Program-made: the position numbers and the translations under genes
In this document: positions 8,998 through 17,006 of the stretch, piece by piece
Layout of the letters: each line of letters begins with the position of its first letter
How positions within the stretch are numbered: position 1 is the stretch's first letter
Notes under the pieces: model-generated
Database searches by the model: none
Told to the model about the DNA's origin: nothing
What the model saw: only the letters and a program-made list of their open reading frames with translations
Assembly: GCA_964469815.1 (NCBI GenBank)
Contig: CAYXZC010000006.1
Span: 1 to 53,492, forward strand
Origin: MGBC163016 sp964469815
GTDB taxonomy: Bacteria; Actinomycetota; Coriobacteriia; Coriobacteriales; Eggerthellaceae
Length of the DNA stretch: 53,492 nt
Direction of reading: 5' to 3'

Positions 8998-10038
8998 TTA
9001 AAGCATATCAATATAGTAATAGCCGAGCAAATCTCCATACATTGAGTATGCGGGTATGGCAACACTCTGACTCTTTGCCACCTGAAGCAAAGCATCCTCC
9101 ATGTATTTTGACATATCTTCCTCTTCACTATTAGCGTTTTTTGAAGAAATGTATGCTTCAGTCGTCATATCATTCAGAGACCCAGTGCGTTTGTAATCGC
9201 TGATTAATTCCTTTGCCTGATCCTCATTAATCACATCTGTCTTCAGGTCTTCATTAACTAGCGAAGCGAATAATAAAGCTTCCTGATTGTAATCGAGCTG
9301 AATTACAGCGCTAGAAGTAATTTCCTTCATCTCTCCAGATGAGACATATGCTTCATCTCCATTATCCAATAAAACTCTCAACATATCGGGCTGAATGATC
9401 TCCCCAGACGGAGAGATCGCAGGAACGCCATAAATTAATCCATTGTCTCCTATAAAATTATTTTGACCAGGTTGCCAGTTCAGCATCGAGGATTCACCCG
9501 AATCTGCGGATGCAGGAATGATATTGCCATTAGCATCCAGAGTAGCTACTAGATGATAATCGGTGTCCAAATCTCTCCAAGCACCAGAATTAGATCTCAC
9601 TGAACCTTGCCCCCACGCAAGAGCGCCTACATGCCCTTTAAGGTTGCTTATCTCAAACTCCTTAATACCGGTTAACTGAGAATTCTGCGCCATTGAATTT
9701 GCGTTTGAAACCATCAGACCAAATTCACTGTACTCTTCGCCAAGCATGGTTCCATAAGTTATAACCCCTTGCACTTTCATAGATCCAGCCGGCGCAGCTC
9801 CTGATGAACAATATGCAATCATTTCGGACCGACAATTCGCAAGATAATTCCCGTAAGAATTAACCATGCCTTTATTCAAATTTTTGAATGTTGGGTTAAT
9901 GCTATACGTTCGCGTTTCTGAAACATATGCCTTTGTCCAAGCAAAAGCATGAGACGGAAAACAAGCAAAAACGAGAAGCACACCTAGCAAGAGTGAGAAG
10001 AACCCCACTATGCATTCTTTTAATGAAATAGTCCTCAT
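8998..10038 (-). CDS. Secreted protein with a TYG/GYV-type repeat domain, function unknown
   Basis: A 346-residue protein with a signal peptide (residues about 1-33, cleavage likely after SHAFA). The middle reads NGLIYGVPAISPSG, PDMLRVLLDNGDEAYVSSGEM, and the C-terminus VAIPAYSMYGDLLGYYYIDML. From memory, the order YG - PDLI - nG..GYV - IPvYd..G..iG.f recurs in secreted Firmicutes and Actinobacteria proteins without an assigned role, so I take this as a divergent member. The gene is visibly more AT-rich, with more AAT/ATA/TTA codons, than its neighbours, suggesting lateral acquisition. Start ATG 10038 has AGGAGG-like bases just upstream. It is followed by a good terminator. Function cannot be assigned. 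Confidence 0.8.
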   Translation of the reverse strand: MRTISLKECIVGFFSLLLGVLLVFACFPSHAFAWTKAYVSETRTYSINPTFKNLNKGMVNSYGNYLANCRSEMIAYCSSGAAPAGSMKVQGVITYGTMLGEEYSEFGLMVSNANSMAQNSQLTGIKEFEISNLKGHVGALAWGQGSVRSNSGAWRDLDTDYHLVATLDANGNIIPASADSGESSMLNWQPGQNNFIGDNGLIYGVPAISPSGEIIQPDMLRVLLDNGDEAYVSSGEMKEITSSAVIQLDYNQEALLFASLVNEDLKTDVINEDQAKELISDYKRTGSLNDMTTEAYISSKNANSEEEDMSKYMEDALLQVAKSQSVAIPAYSMYGDLLGYYYIDML

Positions 10039-10196
10039 TGCGTCCTCCTATTTCTGATCTAGCATAACTTCTCTCATAGGTACAAAACCTACACACATTT
10101 TACATAATATAACAAGCGATCGCAACAATAAAAAATGGATAACTTAAAAAGCATGGGTGTGTCAGGGTGCACTTTTGACACATTACCGGAAAACGA

Positions 10197-10226
10197 ATGC
10201 AGGTCATATCGCGATATTGACCTGTA
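10197..10226. promoter_or_regulatory. Near-perfect 25-30 bp dyad, candidate operator
   Basis: The core is AGGTCATATCGCGATATTGACCT (10201-10223), palindromic apart from one offset base in each arm around TATCGCGATA, with GCA/TGT flanks extending it. It lies about 160 nt upstream of the secreted-protein gene starting at 10038, with no T-run after it. A regulator site is the simplest reading, but this is inference. Confidence 0.35.
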
Positions 10227-10387
10227 AGCGTGTCTGTAGTACAGACTTTCGGATATGCCTTTAAAAACACCAGGTAAGTGGGGTTGCGGTTCCCAAGGAT
10301 CAGGCGTCAGAACAGGGACGCGTTGGTGTTGAAAGGAGCGCCGAAGGCGCGACACCATTTCCATCATGCGATACAAAACGAGTATCA

Positions 10388-10457
10388 TAGGGGCGATCAA
10401 GATCGCCCCTACAAATGTGCTGACAGGTTGGCATGTGTAGGGGCGGTTTTAACCGCC
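10388..10457. repeat. Intergenic repeat, minimal copy plus GGGCGGTTTTAACCGCC unit
   Basis: At 10388-10411 TAGGGGCGATC, AA and GATCGCCCCTA form a perfect 11-bp palindrome. Its ends are the same GGGCGATC(AAGA) and GATCGCCC that bound the elements at 7709 and 52357, here without an interior. It is followed at 10438-10457 by TAGGGGCGGTTTTAACCGCC, also found at about 52508. A CTGACAGGTTG-like spacer lies between the two units in both places. The surrounding gap 10039-10480 contains no convincing gene. Confidence 0.7.
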
Positions 10458-10480
10458 TGCGCGGTACCGCAGAATCAGGA

Positions 10481-11362
10481 TCACAGCTCGATCAGTTCGT
10501 ATTGATCGGTGCCATACCCAAGGCGTACGGCATCATCCACGATCTTCATCCCGTTCTTGGAGTTGATACGCTCGATCAAGTGATCGCGACCTGGATCATC
10601 CGAGTTGATGACCGCATCCAAGCATGCGCGATCGATGGCAACGGGATCCAACGACGCGAAGATACCGATATCGGCCATGCAAGGGTCTTCTGCAACAGCG
10701 CAGCAATCGCAGTCAACGGATAGGTTGCATGCCATGCTCACGAACGCCATATTGCTTCCGAAATGGTTCACTATGGTCTCTGCAGCTTCCGCCATCGCTT
10801 CGATGAAGTCGTCCTGTGCGCCGTGCTTGTCCCAGAAATCTCCTTGGTTCAGCGATGCACCGCAAGTGTGGATATTCACCTTCCCTTGGTTGGATGCGCA
10901 TCCGATGGAAAGCTGCTTCAGCGCGCCGCCGAAACCGCCCATCGGGTGACCTTTGAAGTGGGAGAGCACGAGCATGGATGCGTAGTTTGCTATGTGTCCG
11001 CCAACGCGGTTCTCTTTGATGACGCGGCCATTCTCGATCGGGAATATGATGTCCTCGCATTCGGCATCCATGATGTCGACGTCGAAGTATTTCGACCACC
11101 CATGATCCTCCATCAGCTTTATGTGCTTTTCGGTGGTGTCCCTTGCGCCATCATAGGCGGTATTGCATTCCACGATGGTGCCATCCACCTCTTTGACCAT
11201 AGGCGCCATGAACTCAGGATGAAGGTAGTTCTGGTTGCCTTCTTCGCCCGAATGAACCTTCACTGCGACCTTACCTGGAAGCTTGACGCCCAAAGCTTCG
11301 TACATCTTAACCACGTTTTCCGGAGTTATCTCTTTCGTGAAGAACACTTTTGCCTTTTCCAT
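10481..11362 (-). CDS. DUF362 domain protein
   Basis: A 293-residue cytoplasmic protein of the DUF362 family, whose members often sit with Fe-S or redox proteins; biochemical roles are mostly unproven. Family features visible are VAVKVHSGEEGNQNYLHPE near the N-terminus, the central SHFKGHPMGGFGGALKQLSIG and the C-terminal DPVAIDRACLDAV. A CDCC cysteine cluster (about residue 217-220) could bind metal, but the classical ferredoxin domain present in longer members is absent. ATG 11362 is chosen for its AAGGAAGG ribosome site; the frame extends 12 codons further upstream without one. It is a single-gene unit followed by repeats at 10388-10457. Confidence 0.88.
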   Translation of the reverse strand: MEKAKVFFTKEITPENVVKMYEALGVKLPGKVAVKVHSGEEGNQNYLHPEFMAPMVKEVDGTIVECNTAYDGARDTTEKHIKLMEDHGWSKYFDVDIMDAECEDIIFPIENGRVIKENRVGGHIANYASMLVLSHFKGHPMGGFGGALKQLSIGCASNQGKVNIHTCGASLNQGDFWDKHGAQDDFIEAMAEAAETIVNHFGSNMAFVSMACNLSVDCDCCAVAEDPCMADIGIFASLDPVAIDRACLDAVINSDDPGRDHLIERINSKNGMKIVDDAVRLGYGTDQYELIEL

Positions 11363-11524
11363 GCGATCGCCTTCCTTGGAGGGGTTTGATATAGGCATTA
11401 TAATGCCGAGTCCTGCGTCTGCAAAATAGATGACGAAGTGTCGCTATTCTGTTTCCGATGATCAGCTAGGAATGGATGGAGAAGCTCAAGATAACGGTCG
11501 ACCATCGGGTCGCTGGGATCATTG

Positions 11525-13717
11525 TTAGAATTCGGAGCGGCGTATGCTGAGAGCTAGGAAGAACACGGATGCGAGTGCGCTTATGAAAGAGAATATGAGA
11601 AGGACTATCTGCATGTCATCACCCGTTTTCGCGAGAGTGTTGCCGCTGTTCGGATCGGATGCGATATTGCTCGTGTTGGGTGCGGCACCCGTTGAGATTT
11701 GATCGGATGATCCATATGAGCCATCGGTGCTCAGGATGTCGCTATCGTTGGTGGGCGTTGTAGCTGCCAAGGGATGGTCGGTCTCATTTCCAGCTGGGAT
11801 GTCCGAAGCACCATCACCATCAGGGTTCGTGTTGCGATCGGTGTCATCGTTGCCATCATTCAGGGGATGATCCAAGCCTCCGTTTCCGTTGGCTTTATCA
11901 TCGATGGTTCCTGAAGCAGCCGTGGCATCATCTGCGGCCGGATCGAACTGCTCCGGCTCGGTTCTGCCTGCGTTCGGATCATCCTGCTCGGGAAGCCCCT
12001 CCATATAGGGCGCAGGATTCCCGAAAGCCTTGATCATGACATTTCCGGCTTTCAGGCCTATCCTTGCAAGCGGTTCCGCGACATTCGATGCGGATATCTC
12101 ATCCCACCGGTTTCCTTGCATTATGTAGCTCTCACCGGGATTCGAGATCGCTCTTGCGCGGACGCCGTTGTAATTGAAGGAGTTGCTCGCGCTTCCACAC
12201 TCCACGCTCATATACCATTTCCCTGCAGATGATATCTCCTGTACGACAGAGAAGCGCTGACCTTTCCTTAGTGAAACAGGATCGCTAAGGTCGATCTGAG
12301 AATAGAACTGCCCGGATAGATCCACGGTTTCGGTGCTCGCGAGCTGTCCGGCATCGGGCGCTGTGGTCTCGTCATCCAAAAGATAGACGCTCGTCTTCAC
12401 GCTCGCATCGTTCTTCACGGAAGACACCGATACTGCTTTGAGGATCATGTCTTCAGGTGCCGTGAAGATGTTTGCCTGAAGCACGCGCGAGGCGTTGTTC
12501 AGTTGGGTGACCGATCCGCTGGAATAGCCCAAAAGATCGTACTGGAGAGTGATCTGGGATTCCTGATCTACGGTCGAAGGGGTGAACCAGCTGTAGTCTT
12601 CGATGCTGGCATCGCAGTATGAGACATAGACATATCCCGTGTTGTCGATGCCCCACGGGTAGACATTCCCGGCAGGACTCGATAGACTTCCATAGCTGTT
12701 CTTCACTATCCAAGCGCCGTCCCTTGAAGGACGGTTCGTGAAGTTGCTCGCACTGAAGGTGTCATCCCACCCGATGACCGTTGCCATATGGTCGGCTTGT
12801 ATGCGCTGATTGACGAATCTGCCGCCGATCGTTGTGTTCGTGAACCCATCGGTGGAGCCGTTCTTCGTGCCTGTATCCAAGCAAAAGCTCATAGCAACAG
12901 CGCCATGATCCAGAATATCGTGTTTCATGACATCTATATAGGATGGATCGGCTTCATAGGAACCATCTGCAAGGCTCACGTTCGAAACGTTGCGAAAACC
13001 CATTTCGTGGAGCTGGAAATCGCTCTTCGTGGCCAAGGAGCGATCGAGCGCCCAAGTGGCGTTCGGATCCCATTCCGATGTTGCTTGGAGGTCTCCGTAC
13101 CAATCCTCAATGCTATCGCTTATGAGTGTGCGCGTGGTGTTGGCATATGGAGCCTCTCTCTCGGAGATGACCCCGGTTCCCCTTGCTATGGTGTAGGTGG
13201 CGCTAAGGGCATTTCCCCCTGTGCGCAGAGCACCCGATCGAAGCTCCGTGCCTTCCCCGATCTGTCCGGGCGCGCCCAGTGCCTGAGCTTCAGATGCGTT
13301 GGAAAGCCAGTCGGTGAAATACGCCACCTGCATCTCGGAAAGATCCAAATCGGAAGCATTTGCCCGTCCTTGCTGAAGAAGCGTGCTCTCAAATGCTGCG
13401 ATGGCTGAGAATGCCCAGCATGTTCCAAATGTGTTCTGATCCTTTATGGATGTGACATCGTTCGTGTCCCGCAGATCGTAGCGGATCGGCAAGCTAGAGC
13501 GTGAGGAGCGCAAAAGATCCAGACCTTGATCGGTGGAGGCTCCTATCATGTTGGTCTTAGGCAACGAATAAGGTGAATCAGGTTCGATGAGGCTGGCTTC
13601 GAAGGGCGAGACGCTTTGCGAGCTTGCTTGGGATGTAAGAGCGGCAAGTGGGGAGATGGCGAGCGCGATAGATAGGATGAACGCACCTATCGATGCAATG
13701 AAGTACCGTCGTCTCAT
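11525..13717 (-). CDS. Cell-wall-anchored papain-like (C1) cysteine protease
   Basis: A 730-residue exported protease. It has a signal peptide (about 1-32), then a C1 peptidase domain with oxyanion Gln94, catalytic Cys100 (NTFGTCWAFS), His310 (ADHMATVIGW) and Asn340 (WIVKNSYGS). A beta-rich, lectin-like domain follows (about 380-570), then an Asp/Asn/Gly-rich spacer (about 575-690). It ends in a sorting signal: LAKTGDD, a membrane helix and RRSEF. A sortase should therefore attach it to peptidoglycan; LAKTG departs from canonical LPxTG at position two. No sortase gene is in the window. Start ATG 13717 has GGGAGG upstream. It likely cleaves surface or environmental (host) proteins. A relative without an anchor lies at 21583-23682. 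Confidence 0.9.
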   Translation of the reverse strand: MRRRYFIASIGAFILSIALAISPLAALTSQASSQSVSPFEASLIEPDSPYSLPKTNMIGASTDQGLDLLRSSRSSLPIRYDLRDTNDVTSIKDQNTFGTCWAFSAIAAFESTLLQQGRANASDLDLSEMQVAYFTDWLSNASEAQALGAPGQIGEGTELRSGALRTGGNALSATYTIARGTGVISEREAPYANTTRTLISDSIEDWYGDLQATSEWDPNATWALDRSLATKSDFQLHEMGFRNVSNVSLADGSYEADPSYIDVMKHDILDHGAVAMSFCLDTGTKNGSTDGFTNTTIGGRFVNQRIQADHMATVIGWDDTFSASNFTNRPSRDGAWIVKNSYGSLSSPAGNVYPWGIDNTGYVYVSYCDASIEDYSWFTPSTVDQESQITLQYDLLGYSSGSVTQLNNASRVLQANIFTAPEDMILKAVSVSSVKNDASVKTSVYLLDDETTAPDAGQLASTETVDLSGQFYSQIDLSDPVSLRKGQRFSVVQEISSAGKWYMSVECGSASNSFNYNGVRARAISNPGESYIMQGNRWDEISASNVAEPLARIGLKAGNVMIKAFGNPAPYMEGLPEQDDPNAGRTEPEQFDPAADDATAASGTIDDKANGNGGLDHPLNDGNDDTDRNTNPDGDGASDIPAGNETDHPLAATTPTNDSDILSTDGSYGSSDQISTGAAPNTSNIASDPNSGNTLAKTGDDMQIVLLIFSFISALASVFFLALSIRRSEF

Positions 13718-13936
13718 TCAGCCTCCCAAGCAGTCTGCCGATCCCTTGTTCTGGTCGAATGATGAGCGCGTCTCAAGTGGTGTGTTTCAAGGGAATACTC
13801 TGCAATGGTAACAGATTGGAAACAAAAATAAACGACACATGGTCGGTTACATCTAACGAGCGGTCACAGAATCACGGATTCGTGACAAATCACTATCGGC
13901 ATGTTCCAAATGCCATATAGGCGTTAACATCCGATC
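13718..13936. other. Divergent promoter region with two small dyads
   Basis: This non-coding stretch separates the wall-anchored protease (minus) from glutaminase (plus). It contains ATCACGGATTCGTGAC (about 13871-13886) and GGCAT/ATGCC around 13899-13914, either of which could be a regulator site. No clear paired -35/-10 was identified on either strand. Confidence 0.3.
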
Positions 13937-14923
13937 ATGGAATGTGCGATATCGAAATCAATGCTAAGGCAAACCATCGAAGAGGCCTATGTTGCCTATA
14001 AGGATACCGATGGTGGGCACAATGCCGACTATATCCCTTTTCTGGACAACATCGACTCGAACCTTTTCGGTATCTGCATATGCCTGGAAGATGGCGATAT
14101 CCTAGAGATAGGCGATACGTCGTTCCAATTTGGGATAGAGTCCGTTTCCAAGGTTCATACAGCCATACTTGTGCTTCGCCAGGTCGGTGCAAAAGGCCTT
14201 CTTGATAAGATCGGCGCCGATGCAACAGGGCTTCCATTCAATTCGATCGAAGCCATCCTTTTGGAGAAGGATCATCCGTCTTCCCCTTTGGTCAATGCCG
14301 GTGCGATATCGGCCTGCTCGATGGTCGAACCCATTGGCGATCCGCGTCGGAAGTGGAATGCCATCGTGGACAACATCACGGATCTGTGCGGAAGCAAGCC
14401 GAATCTGATCCAAGAGCTGTACAAGTCGGAGAGCAGTACGAACTTTAACAACAAATCCATCGCATGGTTGCTCAAGACCTATGAGCGCATATACGATGAT
14501 CCTATGATGTCGCTCGATCTGTACACACGGCAATGCTCTTTGGGCGTTACCGCAAGACAGCTTGCTATCTCGGCTGCAACCATCGCCTTCGATGGAAGGA
14601 ATCCCGTAACAGGCATTCAGGTCTTCGATCCCGAACTTAGCTCCAAGATAGTCTCGCTCATAGCCACCGTCGGGTTCTATCAGACCACGGGAGACTGGCT
14701 CTACACATCGGGCATCCCTGCGAAAACAGGGGTTGGGGGTGCCATAATGGGGGTCGTTCCTGGGCTTTTCGGAATATGCGCCTTCTCTCCTCCGCTTGAT
14801 GAGTTCGGGAATTCCGTCCGAAGCCAGCAGGCCATAAAGTACATAGGCAACAGCCTCGGAGTGAACATCTTCTCGAGCAAGAATTTCGCGATCGCGGATA
14901 TCGCAAGCCCGGATACAAATTAA
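13937..14923 (+). CDS. glsA: Glutaminase
   Basis: Hydrolyses L-glutamine to glutamate and ammonia in the cytoplasm. The 328-residue length suits the serine-dependent beta-lactamase-fold glutaminases (about 305-330). The nucleophile motif ESVSK gives Ser69 and Lys72. Other family landmarks are PLVNAGAI, the TARQLA region and the Gly-rich KTGVGGAIMGVVPG loop. ATG 13937 is the first start in frame; the Shine-Dalgarno is weak. Its neighbours are unrelated, so it looks monocistronic. In gut bacteria such enzymes can serve nitrogen supply or acid resistance; no antiporter partner is adjacent to show the latter. Confidence 0.93.
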   Translation: MECAISKSMLRQTIEEAYVAYKDTDGGHNADYIPFLDNIDSNLFGICICLEDGDILEIGDTSFQFGIESVSKVHTAILVLRQVGAKGLLDKIGADATGLPFNSIEAILLEKDHPSSPLVNAGAISACSMVEPIGDPRRKWNAIVDNITDLCGSKPNLIQELYKSESSTNFNNKSIAWLLKTYERIYDDPMMSLDLYTRQCSLGVTARQLAISAATIAFDGRNPVTGIQVFDPELSSKIVSLIATVGFYQTTGDWLYTSGIPAKTGVGGAIMGVVPGLFGICAFSPPLDEFGNSVRSQQAIKYIGNSLGVNIFSSKNFAIADIASPDTN

Positions 14924-15007
14924 GGGTTGAATCGCCGGGCTTGTCGGTTATAAACTTCCTTATGTATGCGGTTGATCCATCGTATAGGTCGGGACGCATG
15001 CGTTTCG

Positions 15008-15046
15008 TTGATCGCGCATAGGTTTTGAGCCTGTAAGCGCGATCAA
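15008..15046 (+). promoter_or_regulatory. Leader hairpin just upstream of the diguanylate cyclase gene
   Basis: TTGATCGCGC (15008-15017) pairs perfectly with GCGCGATCAA (15037-15046), and an AGG/CCT pair lies in the loop. The hairpin ends about 10 nt before the GAGAGGAAG ribosome site of the gene at 15068. It could modulate translation or be a protein site. It does not match the c-di-GMP riboswitch classes I know. Confidence 0.4.
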
Positions 15047-15067
15047 GAGCTTGAGAGGAAGACATAC

Positions 15068-16426
15068 ATGGTGTTCCATCATTTCGATTCCGCTGATACA
15101 ACGAGCGATATTTCGCTCGAAGCGCTGTCCACTTTCATGGATAGATTTCCCGGCGGCCTTTTCAGATACAGGAACGATGATGTCGGAAAGCTCGATTTCA
15201 TAAGCGGAGGGCTGTTGGAACTGTTCGGTTGTGCGGATCTTGACAGTTTCAAGGAGCTGACAGGTGGAACCTTCAAGGGTCTCGTGCATCCGGATGACTA
15301 TGAGCGGGTTCAGGAGAGCATAGCTGAGCAGATCGATGGAGGGGACGCGGATAGGGTTCAATACAGGATCATACGATCCGATGGGGATATCCGTTGGGTG
15401 GACGACAGGGGTCGTCTTGTAGTGGATTCGGACGGTGTCGAATGGTTCTACGTCACGCTTCTGGATATCACCGATCGCGTTTTGGAGCACGCCGAATTGG
15501 AGCGCGCCAACCAAAGGCTCGAGATCCTTACGGCTTTGAGCAACGATGTCGTCTTCGATATAGAGTGCAAAACGGGCAAGACGAATGTGTACGGTGATTT
15601 CGTTGGGCGATTCGGGCGAGATCCGAAGCAGTCCGATTTCGTCGTTCATAGGAGATGCCAGCAGGAATGCAATCTCAACATTGCCTCCCATGATCTTTCC
15701 TTCCTCATGGATCAGATCACCGATAGGTCTTTGGTGGATTTCGAGACGTCCTCTATGGATGAGGCTGGAAACCCTGTTTGGTATAGGTACCAGTCAGTGG
15801 TCCTCTATGATGATGACGGGAAACCGATCCGACATGTCGGTCGATTGCTCGATACGCACGAGCAGGCTCTGCGTGAGAGCGATTTTCGCAAGAAGGCCGA
15901 AAGGGATCCGCTCACGGGCATCTTGAACCGCTCTGCGGCTCTCGATAGGATAGATTCGCTGCTCAATACCGATGAGCGCCCGTGCATGTTGATAAGCATC
16001 GATGTGGATGATTTCAAAGGCGTGAACGACACCTACGGCCACATCGAAGGCGATCGGGTCTTGAAGGAGCTTGCCACTTTCCTCACCAAGGTCATGCGCA
16101 AAGAGGATGTGGTCGCAAGGATGGGCGGAGATGAGTTCTTGGTCTTTGCTGCAGGGCTTGAGCCTGGGCCTGCAGCTGACAGGATCTTGGATCATCTGGA
16201 GCGCGGTCCGTTCGCTGCGCAACGCGCAACGGATCCTCAATGCGAAGCGGAGCATGAGTGTCCTGCAGATGAGAACCATGCCGCTCCGACATTGAGCATA
16301 GGGGCTGCTTGCTGCATGAAGCCTCCCATAGAATTCGAACAGCTCTATGCAGCGGCTGATGAGGCACTGTACGAAGCGAAGAATAAAGGCAAGTCCTGTT
16401 ATCAGATGCGAGTGGTCGAGTTCTAG
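15068..16426 (+). CDS. PAS-PAS-GGDEF diguanylate cyclase
   Basis: A 452-residue predicted cyclase making c-di-GMP from two GTP. Residues about 20-140 form a PAS domain (MDRFPGGLFRY to WFYVTLLDITDR), about 150-270 a second divergent PAS, and about 275-450 the GGDEF domain. The active-site loop is an intact GGDEF (353-357), and RKED at 344-347, exactly five residues before it, matches the RxxD inhibitory I-site. It should therefore be active and product-limited. No membrane helix is seen, so it is a soluble sensor. The first PAS is strikingly similar to that of the hybrid kinase at 47165. GAGAGGAAG precedes the ATG. A Cys-containing insertion (about 380-405) interrupts the GGDEF domain. Confidence 0.92.
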   Translation: MVFHHFDSADTTSDISLEALSTFMDRFPGGLFRYRNDDVGKLDFISGGLLELFGCADLDSFKELTGGTFKGLVHPDDYERVQESIAEQIDGGDADRVQYRIIRSDGDIRWVDDRGRLVVDSDGVEWFYVTLLDITDRVLEHAELERANQRLEILTALSNDVVFDIECKTGKTNVYGDFVGRFGRDPKQSDFVVHRRCQQECNLNIASHDLSFLMDQITDRSLVDFETSSMDEAGNPVWYRYQSVVLYDDDGKPIRHVGRLLDTHEQALRESDFRKKAERDPLTGILNRSAALDRIDSLLNTDERPCMLISIDVDDFKGVNDTYGHIEGDRVLKELATFLTKVMRKEDVVARMGGDEFLVFAAGLEPGPAADRILDHLERGPFAAQRATDPQCEAEHECPADENHAAPTLSIGAACCMKPPIEFEQLYAAADEALYEAKNKGKSCYQMRVVEF

Positions 16427-16454
16427 ACGCTTTCACGCACGCATCCAACTAATG

Positions 16455-16572
16455 TGGTATCTTGTTCCTTGAACAACGGGGAGCTGGAGATCGATCCGGC
16501 TGAGAGGAAGAGAAGTCTTCGACCCGAAAACCTGATCTGGGTAATTCCAGCGTAGGGACCATAAGATATCTG
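16455..16572 (+). promoter_or_regulatory. TPP riboswitch (THI element)
   Basis: Conserved TPP-aptamer blocks are present in order: GGGGAGC near 16478, CCGGCTGAGAGG around 16497-16506, then CCTGATCTGGGTAATTCCAG and CGTAGGGA ending near 16558. GGTATCTT near 16455 can pair with AAGATATC near 16564 to close the aptamer. An extra 6-bp hairpin (TTGTTC/GAACAA) lies between the outer strand and the core. It precedes a terminator and a thiamine-precursor uptake operon. The GGGACC at 16555-16560 can pair with GGTCCC in the terminator arm, giving a plausible anti-terminator, so TPP binding should favour termination. Confidence 0.93.
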
Positions 16573-16576
16573 TAGG

Positions 16577-16609
16577 AGGTCCCGCAATCTATAGGCGCGG
16601 ACCTTTTTT
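16577..16609 (+). terminator. Riboswitch-controlled terminator
   Basis: AGGTCC (16577-16582) pairs with GGACCT (16599-16604), with an inner CGC/GCG, followed by a six-T run. It sits between the TPP aptamer and the first gene, the standard expression platform for transcription attenuation. Confidence 0.85.
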
Positions 16610-16630
16610 CGTGCCGGAAAGGAAGAGCAT

Positions 16631-16957
16631 ATGGAATGTGCAGTGGCGATTCAGATCCTGCCGGTTGATGCAGCGGACGATGATGAGGTGTGCCGCATAG
16701 TCGATGAGGTCATCGACTACATAAGGACACAGCCGGTAACGTTGTTCGTAGGACCGTTCGAATCCACTTTCGAAGGCGATTACGACACCTGCATGGATGT
16801 CCTAAGGCAATGCCAATTGGTCGCGCATAAGGCGGGATCGAACAAGGTCATGGCTTATGCGAAGATCGATTATCGTCCCGACGGAGACCTTCTTCGCACT
16901 GATAGGAAGGTGGGCAAATATCAGAAACTGAATGCCGAGTCGGGAATGGATCTGTGA
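16631..16957 (+). CDS. YkoF/MTH1187-type thiamine-binding protein
   Basis: A 108-residue single-domain protein of the thiamine-binding (former DUF77) family. Typical elements are MECAVAIQILPVD at the N-terminus, the TQPVTLFVGPFESTFEGD region and a C-terminal AYAKIDYRPDGD. Known relatives such as B. subtilis YkoF bind thiamine or its hydroxymethyl-pyrimidine part and are linked to uptake systems. Here it is the first gene behind the TPP riboswitch and about 50 nt ahead of the ABC permease, agreeing with that role. GGAAAGGAAG precedes ATG 16631. It is a single domain, whereas YkoF has two. Confidence 0.87.
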   Translation: MECAVAIQILPVDAADDDEVCRIVDEVIDYIRTQPVTLFVGPFESTFEGDYDTCMDVLRQCQLVAHKAGSNKVMAYAKIDYRPDGDLLRTDRKVGKYQKLNAESGMDL

Positions 16958-17006
16958 GGGCGAACGTGGAAGACTTCCCGTTAGGTAGAGGATAAGGCGA
17001 ACCCGT

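Noticed and set aside
10089..10400. 103-codon minus-strand frame upstream of the AT-rich secreted-protein gene
   Set aside because: No ribosome site or recognisable motif. It runs across the palindromic repeats, so it is more likely non-coding.
14924..15067. c-di-GMP riboswitch before the cyclase gene
   Set aside because: GGGACGCA near 14990 looks like part of a class I aptamer, but the remaining conserved blocks and the tetraloop/receptor are absent.
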